A model generated the notes under the pieces. It searched no databases. It was not told the DNA's origin and worked only from the letters and a program-made list of their open reading frames with translations. Positions 24,458 through 33,541 of a stretch of DNA of 64,000 nt are shown here, piece by piece. Within the stretch, counting starts at the first letter, position 1. Each line of letters begins with the position of its first letter. A program made the translations under genes and the position numbers. Source of the stretch: Nilaparvata lugens (lineage: Eukaryota; Arthropoda; Insecta; Hemiptera; Delphacidae); assembly GCF_014356525.2 (NCBI RefSeq), contig NC_052505.1, positions 55,342,610-55,406,609 of the forward strand. The letters are read 5' to 3'.

Positions 24458-26934
24458 GATGAAATTGAGACTCAATTCTCAAAGTATCATTTATTTAGTA
24501 ATGCACTCAGCATTGGTTACAGTGCAACAGATAACAGTGGATGTGAACCCCACTTTCTCATTAGTCAACTTGCAAGAAATGCCTACAATAGAGGTATGTG
24601 TAACTCAGCTTTACACTTTGCACTCAAGTTTAATTATAAATGTCAGACTGCCTACATTTGGCATTGTGAGATGACTTAACAAACAAGGAAAATTGTAAAT
24701 AATTGATTGCAAACATTGTGCGATTGGTATAAGGATTGTATAGTGATAGTTTTGTGTGACTCTCACTCTCTCTCTCACTCACTGTTTCACTCCCTCACCC
24801 ACTGTTCACTGACTGTACAATCACTGTCACTCACTGATCACGCACTGTTCACTCTCTTTCTCTCTCACTATCTCTCACTCTCTCACCCTCAGCCCTACAG
24901 TGTAGTGGGGGTCGTTGAATCAGCCTTCTTTGGAGGAATAGCAAGTTACACATACCTCTATTGCAGGCATTCATGCAAGTTGACTAATGAGAAAGTGGGG
25001 TTCACATCCACTGTATACAAAACATCAAGGCATATCTATGTCAATCAGATACAGAGAATAACTCTTTCCTTATTCCTACTGGGTGTATAATAATTGAAAA
25101 GAATAAAGGAAATTATTGTAACCTTGTGTGTTATCTTTTGTTTCCTATTCTATCCTATCCGAGGTACAAATTTCCAATAAGATGAAATTGAGACTCAATT
25201 CTCAAAGTCAAGTATCATTTATTTAGTAATGCACTCAGCATTGGTTACAGTGCAACAGATAACAGTGGATGTGAACCCCACTTTCTCATTAGTCAACTGC
25301 AAGAATGCCCACAATAGAGGTATGTGTAACTCAGCTTTACACTTTGCACTCAAGTTTAATTATAATGTCAGACTGCCTACATTTGGCATTGTGAGATGAC
25401 TTAACAAACAAGGAAAATTGTAAATAATTGATTGCAAACATTGTGCGATTGGTATAAGGATTGTATAGTGATAGTTTTGTGTGACTCTCACTCTCTCTCT
25501 CACTCACTGTTTCACTCCCTCACCCACTGTTCACTGACTGTACAATCACTGTCACTCACTGATCACGCACTGTTCACTCTCTTTCTCTCTCACTATCTCT
25601 CACTCTCTCACCCTCAGCCCTACAGTGGAGTGGGGGTCGTTGAATCAGCCTTCTTTGGAGGAATAGCAAGTTACACATACCTCTATTGCAGGCATTCATG
25701 CAAGTTGACTAATGAGAAAGTGGGGTTCACATCCACTGTATACAAAACATCAAGGCATATCTATGTCAATCAGATACAGAGAATAACTCTTTCCTTATTC
25801 CTACTGGGTGTATAATAATTGAAAAGAATAAAGGAAATTATTGTAACCTTGTGTGTTATCTTTTGTTTCCTATTCTATCCTATCCGAGGTACAAATTTCC
25901 AATAAGATGAAATTGAGACTCAATTCTCAAAGTCAAGTATCATTTATTTAGTAATGCACTCAGCATTGGTTACAGTGCAACAGATAACAGTGGATGTGAA
26001 CCCCACTTTCTCATTAGTCAACTGCAAGAATGCCCACAATAGAGGTATGTGTAACTCAGCTTTACACTTTGCACTCAAGTTTAATTATAAATGTCAGACT
26101 GCCTACATTTGGCATTTGAGATGACTTATCAAACAAGGAAAATTGTAAATAATTGATTGCAAACATTGTGCGATTGGTATAAGGATTGTATAGTGATAGT
26201 TTTGTGTGACTCTCACTCTCTCTCACTCACTGTCTCACTCCCTCACCCACTGTTCACTCACTGTTCAATCACTGTTCACTCACTGATCACTCACTGTTCA
26301 CTCTCTTTCTCTCTCACTATCTCTCACTCTCTCACTCTCAGCCCTACAGTGGAGTGGGGGTCGTTGAAACAGCCTTCGTTGAAAGCATAGCAAGTTACAC
26401 ATACCTCTATTGTAGGCATTATTGCAAGTTGACTAATGAGAAAGTGGGGTTCACATCCACTGTTATCTGTTGCACTGTAACCAATGCTGAGTGCATTACT
26501 GAATAAATGATACTTGACTTTGAGAATTGAGTCTCAATTTCATCTTATTGGAAATTTGTACCTTGGATAGGATAGAATAGGAAACAAAAGATAACACACA
26601 AGGTTACAATAATTTTCTTTATTTTTTTTAATTATTATACGAACATCAAGGCATATCTATGTCAATCAGATACAGAAAATAACTCTTTACTTATTCCTAC
26701 TGGGTGTATAGTAATTAAAATAAATAAAGAAAATTATTGTAACCTTGTGTGTTATCTTTTGTTTCCTATTCTATCCTATCCAAGGTACAAATTTCCAATA
26801 AGATGAAATTGAGACTCAATTCTCAAAGTCAAGTATCATTTATTCAGTAATGCACTCAGCATTGGTTACAGTGCAACAGATAACAGTGGATGTGAACCCC
26901 ACTTTCTCATTAGTCAACTTGCAAGAATGCCTAC
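24458..26934. repeat. ~725-bp tandem repeat with internal inverted arms
   Basis: Units start at GATGAAATTGAGACTC at 24458, 25181 and 25906 (period 723-725 bp), nearly identical; a final piece starts at 26802. Each unit has two ~71-bp inverted arms (unit 1: 24534-24604 and 24944-25014) around a CACTCTCT/CTCACTCA-rich core. After unit 3 the array flips, giving a larger inverted repeat (about 26440-26635 versus 26710-26910). The Polinton interrupts the last unit, which resumes at 45786. The open frames starting near 24707, 25432 and 26157 are one repeat frame copied, not separate genes. Confidence 0.9.
26929..26934. repeat. Left target-site duplication GCCTAC
   Basis: Six bases identical to 45786-45791. 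The unoccupied version of the site (GCCTAC followed by AATAGAGG) is present at 24581-24586 in repeat unit 1. Confidence 0.93.
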
Positions 26935-27769
26935 AGTAGAGTAAGATTGGGAAAACTGACGGACTTTTTTGCTCGAAATCCCCTCCCCCCTCTCCCCACT
27001 CGTCCATCCCTCCTCCCCTTCCCCACGCCTGTAGGGTGGGGGGTGTTCTAAAAATAGATTTCCCCTCCCCCCTGCCCAGTGGTGGTGAGGGGGATAGAGA
27101 GAGAGAGAGATATATATATCTTTCTCTCTCTTTCTAAAATAGATTTCCCCTTCCCCTTGCCCAGTGGTGGTGAGGGGGATAGAGAGAGATATATATCTTT
27201 CTCTCTCTCTCCTTGCCCAGGTGAGGGAAAAAAAAAATTCCCTTTTAGGAGGAAAAATTCCCTCTCTATAGTGACAGATTGAAGTGAATCCATATTTCTA
27301 CATCTAATACTATACTGACAGATTGAGGTGAAACCTAAAGATGTGGGGAAAAAAATCTCTTTGAGAGGGAAAAATTCTCTACTGTCAAATTAAAGTGAAT
27401 CCATATTTCTACATCTAATGCTATACTGACAGATTGAAGTGAATCCATATTTCTACATCTAATGCTATACTGACAGATTGAAGTGAATCCATTTCGCTCT
27501 AATGGTATACTATGATGCCAGACTCACTTTGAGAAATTCCTTTGGTGTCAGATTAAAGTGAATTCATATTTCTACATCTAATGCTATACTGTCAGATTGA
27601 AGTGAATCCATTTCGCTCTAATGATATACTACGATGACGGGCTCAAGAGAGAGAGAGGAGGATACGGCCCCCCTCGCTTCTCACAACCAGCATTACTGCT
27701 TTCTTCTTCTTTTACTCGTGACATCTCTTTCCCGCACCCTTCTTTATTACGAAAGGAAAGGAGATAAGG
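26935..27769. repeat. Left terminal inverted repeat of the Polinton
   Basis: 835 bp, inverse of 44789-45785. From the tip: AGTAGAGTAAG terminus, C-rich and GA-rich stretches with two copies of a CCCTTGCCCAGTGG module, then several copies of a ~44-bp motif (GACAGATTGAAGTGAATCC ... CATCTAATGCTATACT), then CTTCTTTTACTCGTGACATC. It has one CCAGTGG module fewer than the right end and lacks a ~95-bp segment found there. Confidence 0.9.
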
Positions 27770-27942
27770 ATCAATTGAGAAATTCTCTCCCAGTATAGAT
27801 GAGGGGGAAAAATTCCTTTGCTGACAGATTAAAGTGAATCCATATTACTCTAATCCAGAGTGAGGTCAATGACTCTCTCTCTCTACATCTAATTAAATTG
27901 AAAAATTCTCTCGCATCTAATGCTATAAATCTCTACAATGAT

Positions 27943-28257
27943 CTAAGTTCTTTTACATTTTTTATCTGCAATATCGTACAAGCATTTCCAAAGTTCATCG
28001 GAATTTTTAACAACAGATAATGACGAATCATTTGTACAATCATAATGTAGATGTCCACTGTCTAGAATATTGAGCAGTTCGAAAATCTCAGATAGAATCG
28101 AAAAGTGTACATTTTCTGTTTTTGTTAACGGTAAATCAACATCTTGACATCCTGTTGAAAATTTAATATTCTTTGCAATTGAATCAAATTCATTAAATGA
28201 AATTGACAACAAGAGACGAGATAATTTTTTGAATTTTGAAAAACCATAACACTGCAT
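27943..28257 (-). CDS. Small Polinton ORF of unknown function (104 aa)
   Basis: It starts at the ATG at 28257 and would encode a soluble, Ser/Leu-rich 104-residue protein with C-terminal ELWKCLYDIADKKCKR. I recognise no domain. It is the last leftward ORF before the left terminal repeat, in the block downstream of the capsid genes where Polintons often carry accessory genes. A CACGTG-type palindrome and a run of CACGTGTGGGG lie upstream (about 28310-28360). It could also be a fragment. Confidence 0.45.
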   Translation of the reverse strand: MQCYGFSKFKKLSRLLLSISFNEFDSIAKNIKFSTGCQDVDLPLTKTENVHFSILSEIFELLNILDSGHLHYDCTNDSSLSVVKNSDELWKCLYDIADKKCKRT

Positions 28258-28445
28258 CTCGCAGATGTTTGACGTGTCTCGAATGAGGGGGAAAGATTTC
28301 TAAATTGATGAGATGCACGTGTTATAACCGCTCGTGTACTAAAGATCACCCCACACGTGTTGTCTGGTCTAGCTCTAAGCAGCAACTAAACTAAAAAACG
28401 TGAATGGGATATCGGAATGAAAAATCATTTGAAGGCAGAAAATGT

Positions 28446-28721
28446 TTATTTACACATTTCGACACAACTATTCATAATTTCATCTTTAATTCTAATTAGC
28501 TTATCTATACACAAATTATGAGGACGATAATAACATAGATAGTCTCTTATATCATTTAAATCAACCGTGCTTAGAAAAATGTCTTTCAATTGCTTCGCCA
28601 AACTATAATTTTCAGGAGTTGATTTCCTAATTGCACTTTCACACTCATTGTACCAATCAATACCGTTTTTTAACCTCACTTCCAATTCGTTGTCAGCAGC
28701 CAACCACTTTCTCGGATCCAT
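28446..28721 (-). CDS. Small Polinton ORF of unknown function (91 aa)
   Basis: It starts at the ATG at 28721, 23 bases past the end of the BIR-like gene. The predicted protein is helical and charged (MDPRKWLAADNELEVRL; IRDYLCYYRPHNLC), with five cysteines spread through its length. No family recognised. A TATAATAG on the minus strand within the 3' end of the preceding gene (about 28770) could serve as its own TATA box. Confidence 0.5.
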   Translation of the reverse strand: MDPRKWLAADNELEVRLKNGIDWYNECESAIRKSTPENYSLAKQLKDIFLSTVDLNDIRDYLCYYRPHNLCIDKLIRIKDEIMNSCVEMCK

Positions 28722-28743
28722 GTTGTTGAGCGAATGAAGAAAA

Positions 28744-29754
28744 CTAAGTATATGCAGGAACTATTATAGAGTAATTAAGTGGTCTTTCTTCATCAATTGA
28801 CGATAGACAACATGTACGCGCTTTATGCAGTCTCAATGCATGCAGGCAATAAACACACTGTAGATCCTTTCCGTTGTAGAAGAATCCATAACGAGCAAAG
28901 TTTCTTTTCTGTGAATTCGTGTACATTGGAGCCATTTTCATACTTTGCATTCGATTGTTTTCGCACAAGAAATTATTTGTTTGATACATATTTTTAAACA
29001 ACAAAGAATTATAATGTTGAGCAGAGAATGAAGCACAGCGAGAATGTGGTTTATTTTTATGAATGTTGCACGCAGCATAACACCATGAACTAGTGAAAAA
29101 GCTGGAATCAGGTTTTGGAAAATCCTCTGGTATACATTGAACGTTGCTATGCAATCTTCTTAAAAACTTTGCTTTCTCAGTTCCTTTTGTGAAAATTTTC
29201 TCATAAGCTGCAAGGTAATCACGTATTAATGACTCACTGTATTCTAAATCTCCATCTTCCCATTTTATTTTATGATAGTGATGTTCTAACCATGTTACAT
29301 CGTTATACAATTTTGCACTCAATTCTGTCTTTGCAAATGGTGATTTGAAATGGAACACAATATAATTATTAAACTGATCAATTATGGCAAGTTCTTTCAC
29401 AATAATTTGATTACAATCTTGTTTAAACCAGTGAAGATCGACCGTAGCAATTTCCGCACTCGCTTCCTTGTCCACTTCTTTCTCTTCGACGACCTCGCGG
29501 GCTTTGTCTTTCTCCTCAGCGGCGGCGGCGGCGGACTCCTCGAATCCTTCTCGTTTCTCCTCCTCCACCTGCAGCGGCTTCGGTGTACCCTCGAATCCTT
29601 CGTCTTTCTCTTCTCGTTTCCCCTCCTCCTCCACCTCCAGCGGCTTTGGTGTACTGCACCATGCTTCATAATAGAAACTATCAAGATCGCACTGAATACC
29701 AATAGAGCGAGTTTGTGGCTTGTCCAAAATATCAGAACACAAAGAATAGGACAT
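28744..29754 (-). CDS. Polinton protein with acidic repeat region and C-terminal BIR-like zinc motif
   Basis: 336 residues from the ATG at 29754. Residues about 35-120 are Glu/Lys/Ala-rich and contain a duplicated TPKPLxVEEE motif. The middle (about 125-270) is unique, with many aromatics. Residues 280-316 read NSQKRNFARYGFF, then LQCVYC (Cys300, Cys303), His310 and Cys315/316. This resembles the core of a BIR domain (A-x-x-GFFY ... D-x-V-x-C-x-x-C ... H ... C), the zinc fold of inhibitor-of-apoptosis proteins, but the Cys-His spacing is shorter than standard. A TATA box lies 55-64 bases upstream. A second BIR-like ORF occurs at 36038-36523. An anti-apoptotic role is inference only; it could be an unrelated zinc finger. 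Confidence 0.6.
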   Translation of the reverse strand: MSYSLCSDILDKPQTRSIGIQCDLDSFYYEAWCSTPKPLEVEEEGKREEKDEGFEGTPKPLQVEEEKREGFEESAAAAAEEKDKAREVVEEKEVDKEASAEIATVDLHWFKQDCNQIIVKELAIIDQFNNYIVFHFKSPFAKTELSAKLYNDVTWLEHHYHKIKWEDGDLEYSESLIRDYLAAYEKIFTKGTEKAKFLRRLHSNVQCIPEDFPKPDSSFFTSSWCYAACNIHKNKPHSRCASFSAQHYNSLLFKNMYQTNNFLCENNRMQSMKMAPMYTNSQKRNFARYGFFYNGKDLQCVYCLHALRLHKARTCCLSSIDEERPLNYSIIVPAYT

Positions 29755-29808
29755 GTTGTCTGTTCAAAGGTGAAACTGATAATGAACTAAATTGAGCAGA
29801 ATGCACAC

Positions 29809-29818
29809 CTTATATAGG
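29809..29818 (-). promoter_or_regulatory. TATA box for the BIR-like gene
   Basis: Minus-strand CCTATATAAGG, with GCATTCTGCTC about 30 bases downstream as the likely start region and the ATG at 29754. It lies in the 85-bp gap after the major capsid gene, so this gene can be transcribed separately from the capsid block. Confidence 0.6.
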
Positions 29819-29839
29819 CGGTGCGCTCTATCAATAAAA

Positions 29840-31081
29840 TTACTGAACTTCTTTCACCATGCTCGTGAGAGGTGTGTATTCCATCACACGATCGCTAATT
29901 AAAACGCAATACGCGGAAGTATTTGCAGGTACTGCACTATCAAATTCCATTTCAATACGAACATCTGTGGATGATTTCAAATGACTTGGTTGGTGTGAAC
30001 AATCTACAACAATCAGCGGTGTTGATTCACAAAATGTTTTAAAATCGATTTCTGTTCCGAGTTCGCTATTGATTGAATGATTATAATACGACGGGGCGAA
30101 ATCCAAGAACATCCGGTATAAAATCTCCTTCTTACCTAGCAGATTTTCATATGGATAATACTCACTGTTCAAATATACTTTAACATTGTAAATACTGCAG
30201 CTATCGAAATTAGATATTGATTTTTTAATTTTATTCTTACAATCAGTTTGAAATGCAATTATAACGTATTTTGGACTATCAAAACTCGATGTGGTACGAA
30301 CTGCCCAAGAATGGTTAAGTGAATTTTGCAAATTTGGTAATTCACAAATTTCCCAATGGCGGAAACCTAATTTCAGTGGAGTGTCAGCATCAAGCAGTCT
30401 TAAAAATTTCAGTCTCACATGATCTTCTAAAGTTATGTAGGGCATCCGCCATTGCAGTTTTGTAATTTTCACACTAACGTTTGTTCCACTTTGAGACTCA
30501 ACACAATTTAGATCTGTCGGTGACCTCAATAAGACGAGTTCCTGTTTCAAATTTAAAATTATTCTTTGAAAATCTTCAAAAAACGGGAGGATTAATTTCA
30601 GCGGAACACAGAAAGTGAATGTATTATCCGTTAGCTCATATCCTGCTCTGTCAAAACCAGCCAAGTGATATGTGTTTTTATTGAGAGTATTTTTCACCAA
30701 TATAGCTTTAATTGTGGATGTTAATCCAATCAATCTTGATTTAGAAATTTGCTGACCTGCTAATTCATATCGTATTTCGTCAAAAAGGTTGCCGATTACG
30801 TTACTGCTTAATTTATAGTCTGCTGCAACTGGTGCATCGGTTGGCTCTTTTCCCGGTTTTGTACAGTTAACTGTTCCCTCAATCAATATGAATGATTTAC
30901 AAGGTAAAGAATAGACATCTAAAGAATTTATGCCAATACATGCCTCGTCAGAGTTTTTTATTTCCTGTCCCAAATAAACTGTATGAGTGTGAAATTGGAA
31001 TTTAGTAATATCATTATAAAACTGAAGGTCTGTCTCCACATCCAGAATTTTACTAATTGCTGCCGCTCCCCCGCCTAACAT
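29840..31081 (-). CDS. Major capsid protein, double jelly-roll type
   Basis: 413 residues, intact, from the ATG at 31081 (MLGGGAAAISKI). It has the length and features of the insect Polinton double jelly-roll capsid family: an N-terminal FYNDITKFQFHTHTVYLGQ strand region, a second jelly roll starting around residue 200 (VKITKLQWRMPYITLED), and a C-terminal DVRIEMEFD with VLISDRVMEY. In viruses of this lineage, trimers of this protein build the icosahedral shell. It lies directly downstream of the minor capsid gene and overlaps the small ORF 31053-31253. Assignment is by family pattern, not a catalytic motif. The start is chosen because a TAG lies in frame 15 bases upstream. Confidence 0.75.
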   Translation of the reverse strand: MLGGGAAAISKILDVETDLQFYNDITKFQFHTHTVYLGQEIKNSDEACIGINSLDVYSLPCKSFILIEGTVNCTKPGKEPTDAPVAADYKLSSNVIGNLFDEIRYELAGQQISKSRLIGLTSTIKAILVKNTLNKNTYHLAGFDRAGYELTDNTFTFCVPLKLILPFFEDFQRIILNLKQELVLLRSPTDLNCVESQSGTNVSVKITKLQWRMPYITLEDHVRLKFLRLLDADTPLKLGFRHWEICELPNLQNSLNHSWAVRTTSSFDSPKYVIIAFQTDCKNKIKKSISNFDSCSIYNVKVYLNSEYYPYENLLGKKEILYRMFLDFAPSYYNHSINSELGTEIDFKTFCESTPLIVVDCSHQPSHLKSSTDVRIEMEFDSAVPANTSAYCVLISDRVMEYTPLTSMVKEVQ

Positions 31082-31253
31082 GCCGCCAATCGACTATAAA
31101 ACCCAACTTTTCTAATATTCTCGCGCTTTTAGCCGACAAAGCACGTTTGTTTTTAGGTGTTGTCGCTATCGCGTTCCTTTCTCTAATGACTTGATTGGTC
31201 TTATTCGAACGTGGGTTGAATTGTATCTCCGCGGAAATCAATAAACGATCCAT
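31053..31253 (-). CDS. Small basic ORF between minor and major capsid genes (66 aa)
   Basis: It starts inside the 3' end of the minor capsid gene (53-base overlap) and ends 29 bases inside the major capsid gene. The product is basic, with TPKNKRALSAKSARILEKLG near the C-terminus. Its size, charge and position resemble the small core-like peptides of this lineage, but that is inference. It could be a chance frame, since both neighbours overlap it. Confidence 0.4.
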   Translation of the reverse strand: MDRLLISAEIQFNPRSNKTNQVIRERNAIATTPKNKRALSAKSARILEKLGFIVDWRHVRRGSGSN

Positions 31254-31872
31254 TCTGGTCCGTTACCTTTACATTAATAGTTTGAATTTGATGCGTATTC
31301 AAAGGTACATAAATAATCGGTGATGGTACTTCGTTTATTAAATAACCGCTAGGAACCTTTGGTAAAAATTCGTAGATTATATGTTTTTGTTTTCCCTCAG
31401 AGTAACTGCCGCAAGCTAAATTACACTCAACTACAATACTGTCAACGCTTGTTATGTTAACCAAATGTTTGGAATAATGCCATTTATTTGGCTGCAAAAC
31501 AACATTATCAAAACCAAGTATCTTAGCAATCGAATCAGAACGTGTTAAATCAATGGGTTTATCAGAATGAATTTCAATCTTCATAGTATTTACGTTTGCA
31601 CGTATAATAAGTTTATTCTTCTTGTCATCAATATTCAATTTATTCTTTAAAGATTTTATAATATCCTCAACTTCATATGCACCAGTATCCAACTCGATTA
31701 ATCTATCACCATATTTGAAGCTGGAATTTGTTCCTTTGTTAATGTTTGCAATACTATTGTAACTGGAAAAATTAATCAATCCAATTTCCCATTCACGATT
31801 TTTATCCAATTCTATAATTTCTTGTAAATGTTCATAGAGATCACTTGTGTTAGATCGTAATGTAATAACCAC
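31201..31872 (-). pseudogene. Minor capsid (penton-type, single jelly-roll) gene lacking an ATG
   Basis: 223 codons matching the insect Polinton minor capsid pattern: TLRSNTSDLYEHL, then WEIGLINFSSYNSIANI, then YEVEDIIKSL, then FDNVVLQPNKWHYS. In this lineage it forms the pentameric vertices. The open frame is intact, but the first plausible codon is GTG (31872) preceded by ATA, with an in-frame TGA four codons further up. No ATG exists between that stop and the conserved region. Either the start codon was lost by a point change, or a leader is spliced on. The gene follows the protease after a 29-bp gap. Confidence 0.7.
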
Positions 31873-31901
31873 TATCTTGTGTGTTCACCACAAACACTTA
31901 A

Positions 31902-32264
31902 TTACAACTGATTTGCAAGAAACAATAATGTAAGATGACCACAAAAATCGCTATTTAATGGTTGCATATGCTCTACATTATAAAATATATTTACTCCATT
32001 TTCTTTTTTCCAATATTTGTCCAATTCGTATGGAGGTTGTAAATTTCCAATTGGATCAAAATACCAAACATTAGAACCAACTTTCTTATATGCTACCCAA
32101 TGCGTGCCATCCTCGCTTTCCCTTGCTAAATTCACAATGGCATTCTCGTTTTTTAGAATTTTTTTGGGTAATGCATCTAGCATATATATGCCTCTTAGCT
32201 GAATCTGTAATAATTTCGACCAATCAATCAAATCATAATTACTCAATTCTCCTTCAATATTCAT
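31902..32264 (-). CDS. Adenovirus-type maturation cysteine protease
   Basis: 120 residues, intact. The catalytic set of the adenain (C5-like, Ulp1-fold) family is visible: His55 in DGTHWVAY, Asp70 in WYFDPIG, Gln101 in HMQPLNS and Cys108 in SDFCGHL. It cleaves capsid and core precursors during virion maturation. It is shorter than adenoviral proteases, typical for Polinton versions. Its ATG (32264-32262) overlaps the TGA of the PLA2-like gene in an ATGA tetranucleotide, so it may be translated by termination-reinitiation from the same mRNA. Confidence 0.88.
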   Translation of the reverse strand: MNIEGELSNYDLIDWSKLLQIQLRGIYMLDALPKKILKNENAIVNLARESEDGTHWVAYKKVGSNVWYFDPIGNLQPPYELDKYWKKENGVNIFYNVEHMQPLNSDFCGHLTLLFLANQL

Positions 32265-32956
32265 GTCTTCTTCTTCTTCTTCTTCCTACTCTTCTTTGTT
32301 GTTCTACGTTTCTTAACTTGAGGGAATAAACTCACTCCATATGATGATGGGGGTAGGGGTGGAACTCTCCCCCCACTAGTTATTTGAGGAAAAGGCTTCA
32401 AAAAATATCCTTTTCCTGCAATATGCTTTTTCAACTGAGCTATAGCTTTGCGTCTAATATCGTTACTATAACTTCTCCTCTCCCCCTTCTTCTTCTTCTT
32501 CTTTCTCAAAGACCCACCAAACGCTGCTTTAGCTTTCATAACGTTTGTAACAAGATAGCTAAGTGCTTTCTCAGCAAGGGGTGTTTGAGGATTTTTGAAA
32601 ATGTCCCATGCAGCGTTCGCTAGAGCTCTGTCGGCTACCGCCCGAGTTTTATTATCGCTATTTTGAGTATAGGCTATATCATGGGCCTTGCAAGCTTTAT
32701 CTAACGAATTTATACCTTGATCACCTCTCTTTAACCTTTCATTAACCTTTGTTCCTGGTCCGCAGTACTCGTATCCCGGAATATGATATTCTTCCCCAAG
32801 GTTATCAATTACCTTATTTAGAATAGTTGATGTCACATTACCTGCCAAACCTGTCACACCTTTAAAAACTCTTGCTGCTGAACTCAAGATTCCTTTACCC
32901 CGTTTCCTCGAACTCTGCTTTTTTCTCGAACTCTGCTTTTTTCTCCTACATACCAT
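32261..32956 (-). CDS. PLA2-like (parvovirus VP1-type) domain protein
   Basis: 231 residues from the ATG at 32956. The N-terminus is basic (KKQSSRKKQSSRKRGKG) and followed by a hydrophobic helix. Residues 62-97 carry the phospholipase A2-like signature: the Ca-binding loop YCGPG (64-68) and the catalytic pair His92-Asp93 in CKAHDIAY. The C-terminus is very basic, ending in a Lys run. In parvoviruses this fold opens endosomal membranes during entry; in Polintons similar proteins are predicted virion components. It heads the leftward late block and overlaps the protease start by four bases. The Lys run is encoded by a CTT microsatellite. Confidence 0.8.
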   Translation of the reverse strand: MVCRRKKQSSRKKQSSRKRGKGILSSAARVFKGVTGLAGNVTSTILNKVIDNLGEEYHIPGYEYCGPGTKVNERLKRGDQGINSLDKACKAHDIAYTQNSDNKTRAVADRALANAAWDIFKNPQTPLAEKALSYLVTNVMKAKAAFGGSLRKKKKKKGERRSYSNDIRRKAIAQLKKHIAGKGYFLKPFPQITSGGRVPPLPPSSYGVSLFPQVKKRRTTKKSRKKKKKKT

Positions 32957-32967
32957 TTTTCATTACG

Positions 32968-33048
32968 TTTCAACTCAATGGTTGAACATTAACTGAGGTT
33001 ATGGTACATCAACTTGAATTGGTTTAATGTTCAACCATTGAGTTGGAA
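32968..33048. repeat. Hairpin with 25-bp arms at the left/right gene divide
   Basis: Arms 32968-32992 and 33024-33048 pair 24 of 25 bases (core CAACTCAATGGTTGAACATT) around a 31-base loop. It begins 12 bases upstream of the PLA2-like gene start and abuts the internal terminal-repeat fragment at 33050. Confidence 0.85.
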
Positions 33049-33049
33049 A

Positions 33050-33108
33050 TGAATTCATATTTCTACATCTAATGCTATACTGACAGATTGAAGTGAATCC
33101 ATATTGCT
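33050..33108. repeat. Internal fragment of the terminal-repeat 44-bp motif
   Basis: It contains CATCTAATGCTATACTGACA followed by GATTGAAGTGAATCC, identical to the motif repeated in both terminal inverted repeats. It is the only copy seen outside the ends. Confidence 0.85.
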
Positions 33109-33322
33109 ATGATACATTGCTTGAATGATAAGAATATTATTTCAAATCTGAAAGGTGAATGTGATTTGAAAAGGGGAGAAATGATGCTGGGCCACCCACA
33201 TCTGTGGGAGCACGTGCTAATGTAGGAGGGAGCGAGAAGCCGCCAGCGCTTGCCTGCACAGCTGTGTGTGTGTGTGTGTGTGTGTCTAGCGGTAAAGTCT
33301 ACTGAGCATGCTCACAACAAAC

Positions 33323-33330
33323 TATAAAAG
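33323..33330 (+). promoter_or_regulatory. Rightward TATA box
   Basis: TATAAAAG with TCATTCAC about 30 bases downstream (33353) as candidate initiator. The 75-base segment after it has no ATG and ends in a strong 5' splice site at 33428/33429. The (GT)n run at about 33263-33284 lies upstream. Confidence 0.55.
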
Positions 33331-33353
33331 ACCCACTCACCTTATTTAAATAT

Positions 33354-33428
33354 CATTCACAACAGAGCAGGTGAAGCATTTCTTCTTCTTTTGTGTGATA
33401 TTCATTACGAACTTATCAACAACAACAG
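33354..33428 (+). other. Candidate non-coding leader exon 1 (rightward)
   Basis: It runs from the predicted start after the TATA box to the donor AACAACAG|GTAAGA. It contains no ATG, as expected for a 5' leader. Inferred from signals only. Confidence 0.4.
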
Positions 33429-33541
33429 GTAAGAATTGAAAACAATTTTTTATCAAATATGGACACATTTTATTGATCTATTACACATACACATACATAT
33501 TAACATGTAAAGCATGTTAATGCTCACCGAGATAAATATTG

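Noticed and set aside
24707..25815. Two identical 127-codon frames in tandem
   Set aside because: The same frame of the 725-bp repeat copied; rich in translated CACTCT microsatellite, with no protein character.
29350..29790. 146-codon plus-strand frame
   Set aside because: Antisense shadow of the BIR-like gene; its Ser/Leu-rich composition mirrors the Glu-rich coding strand.
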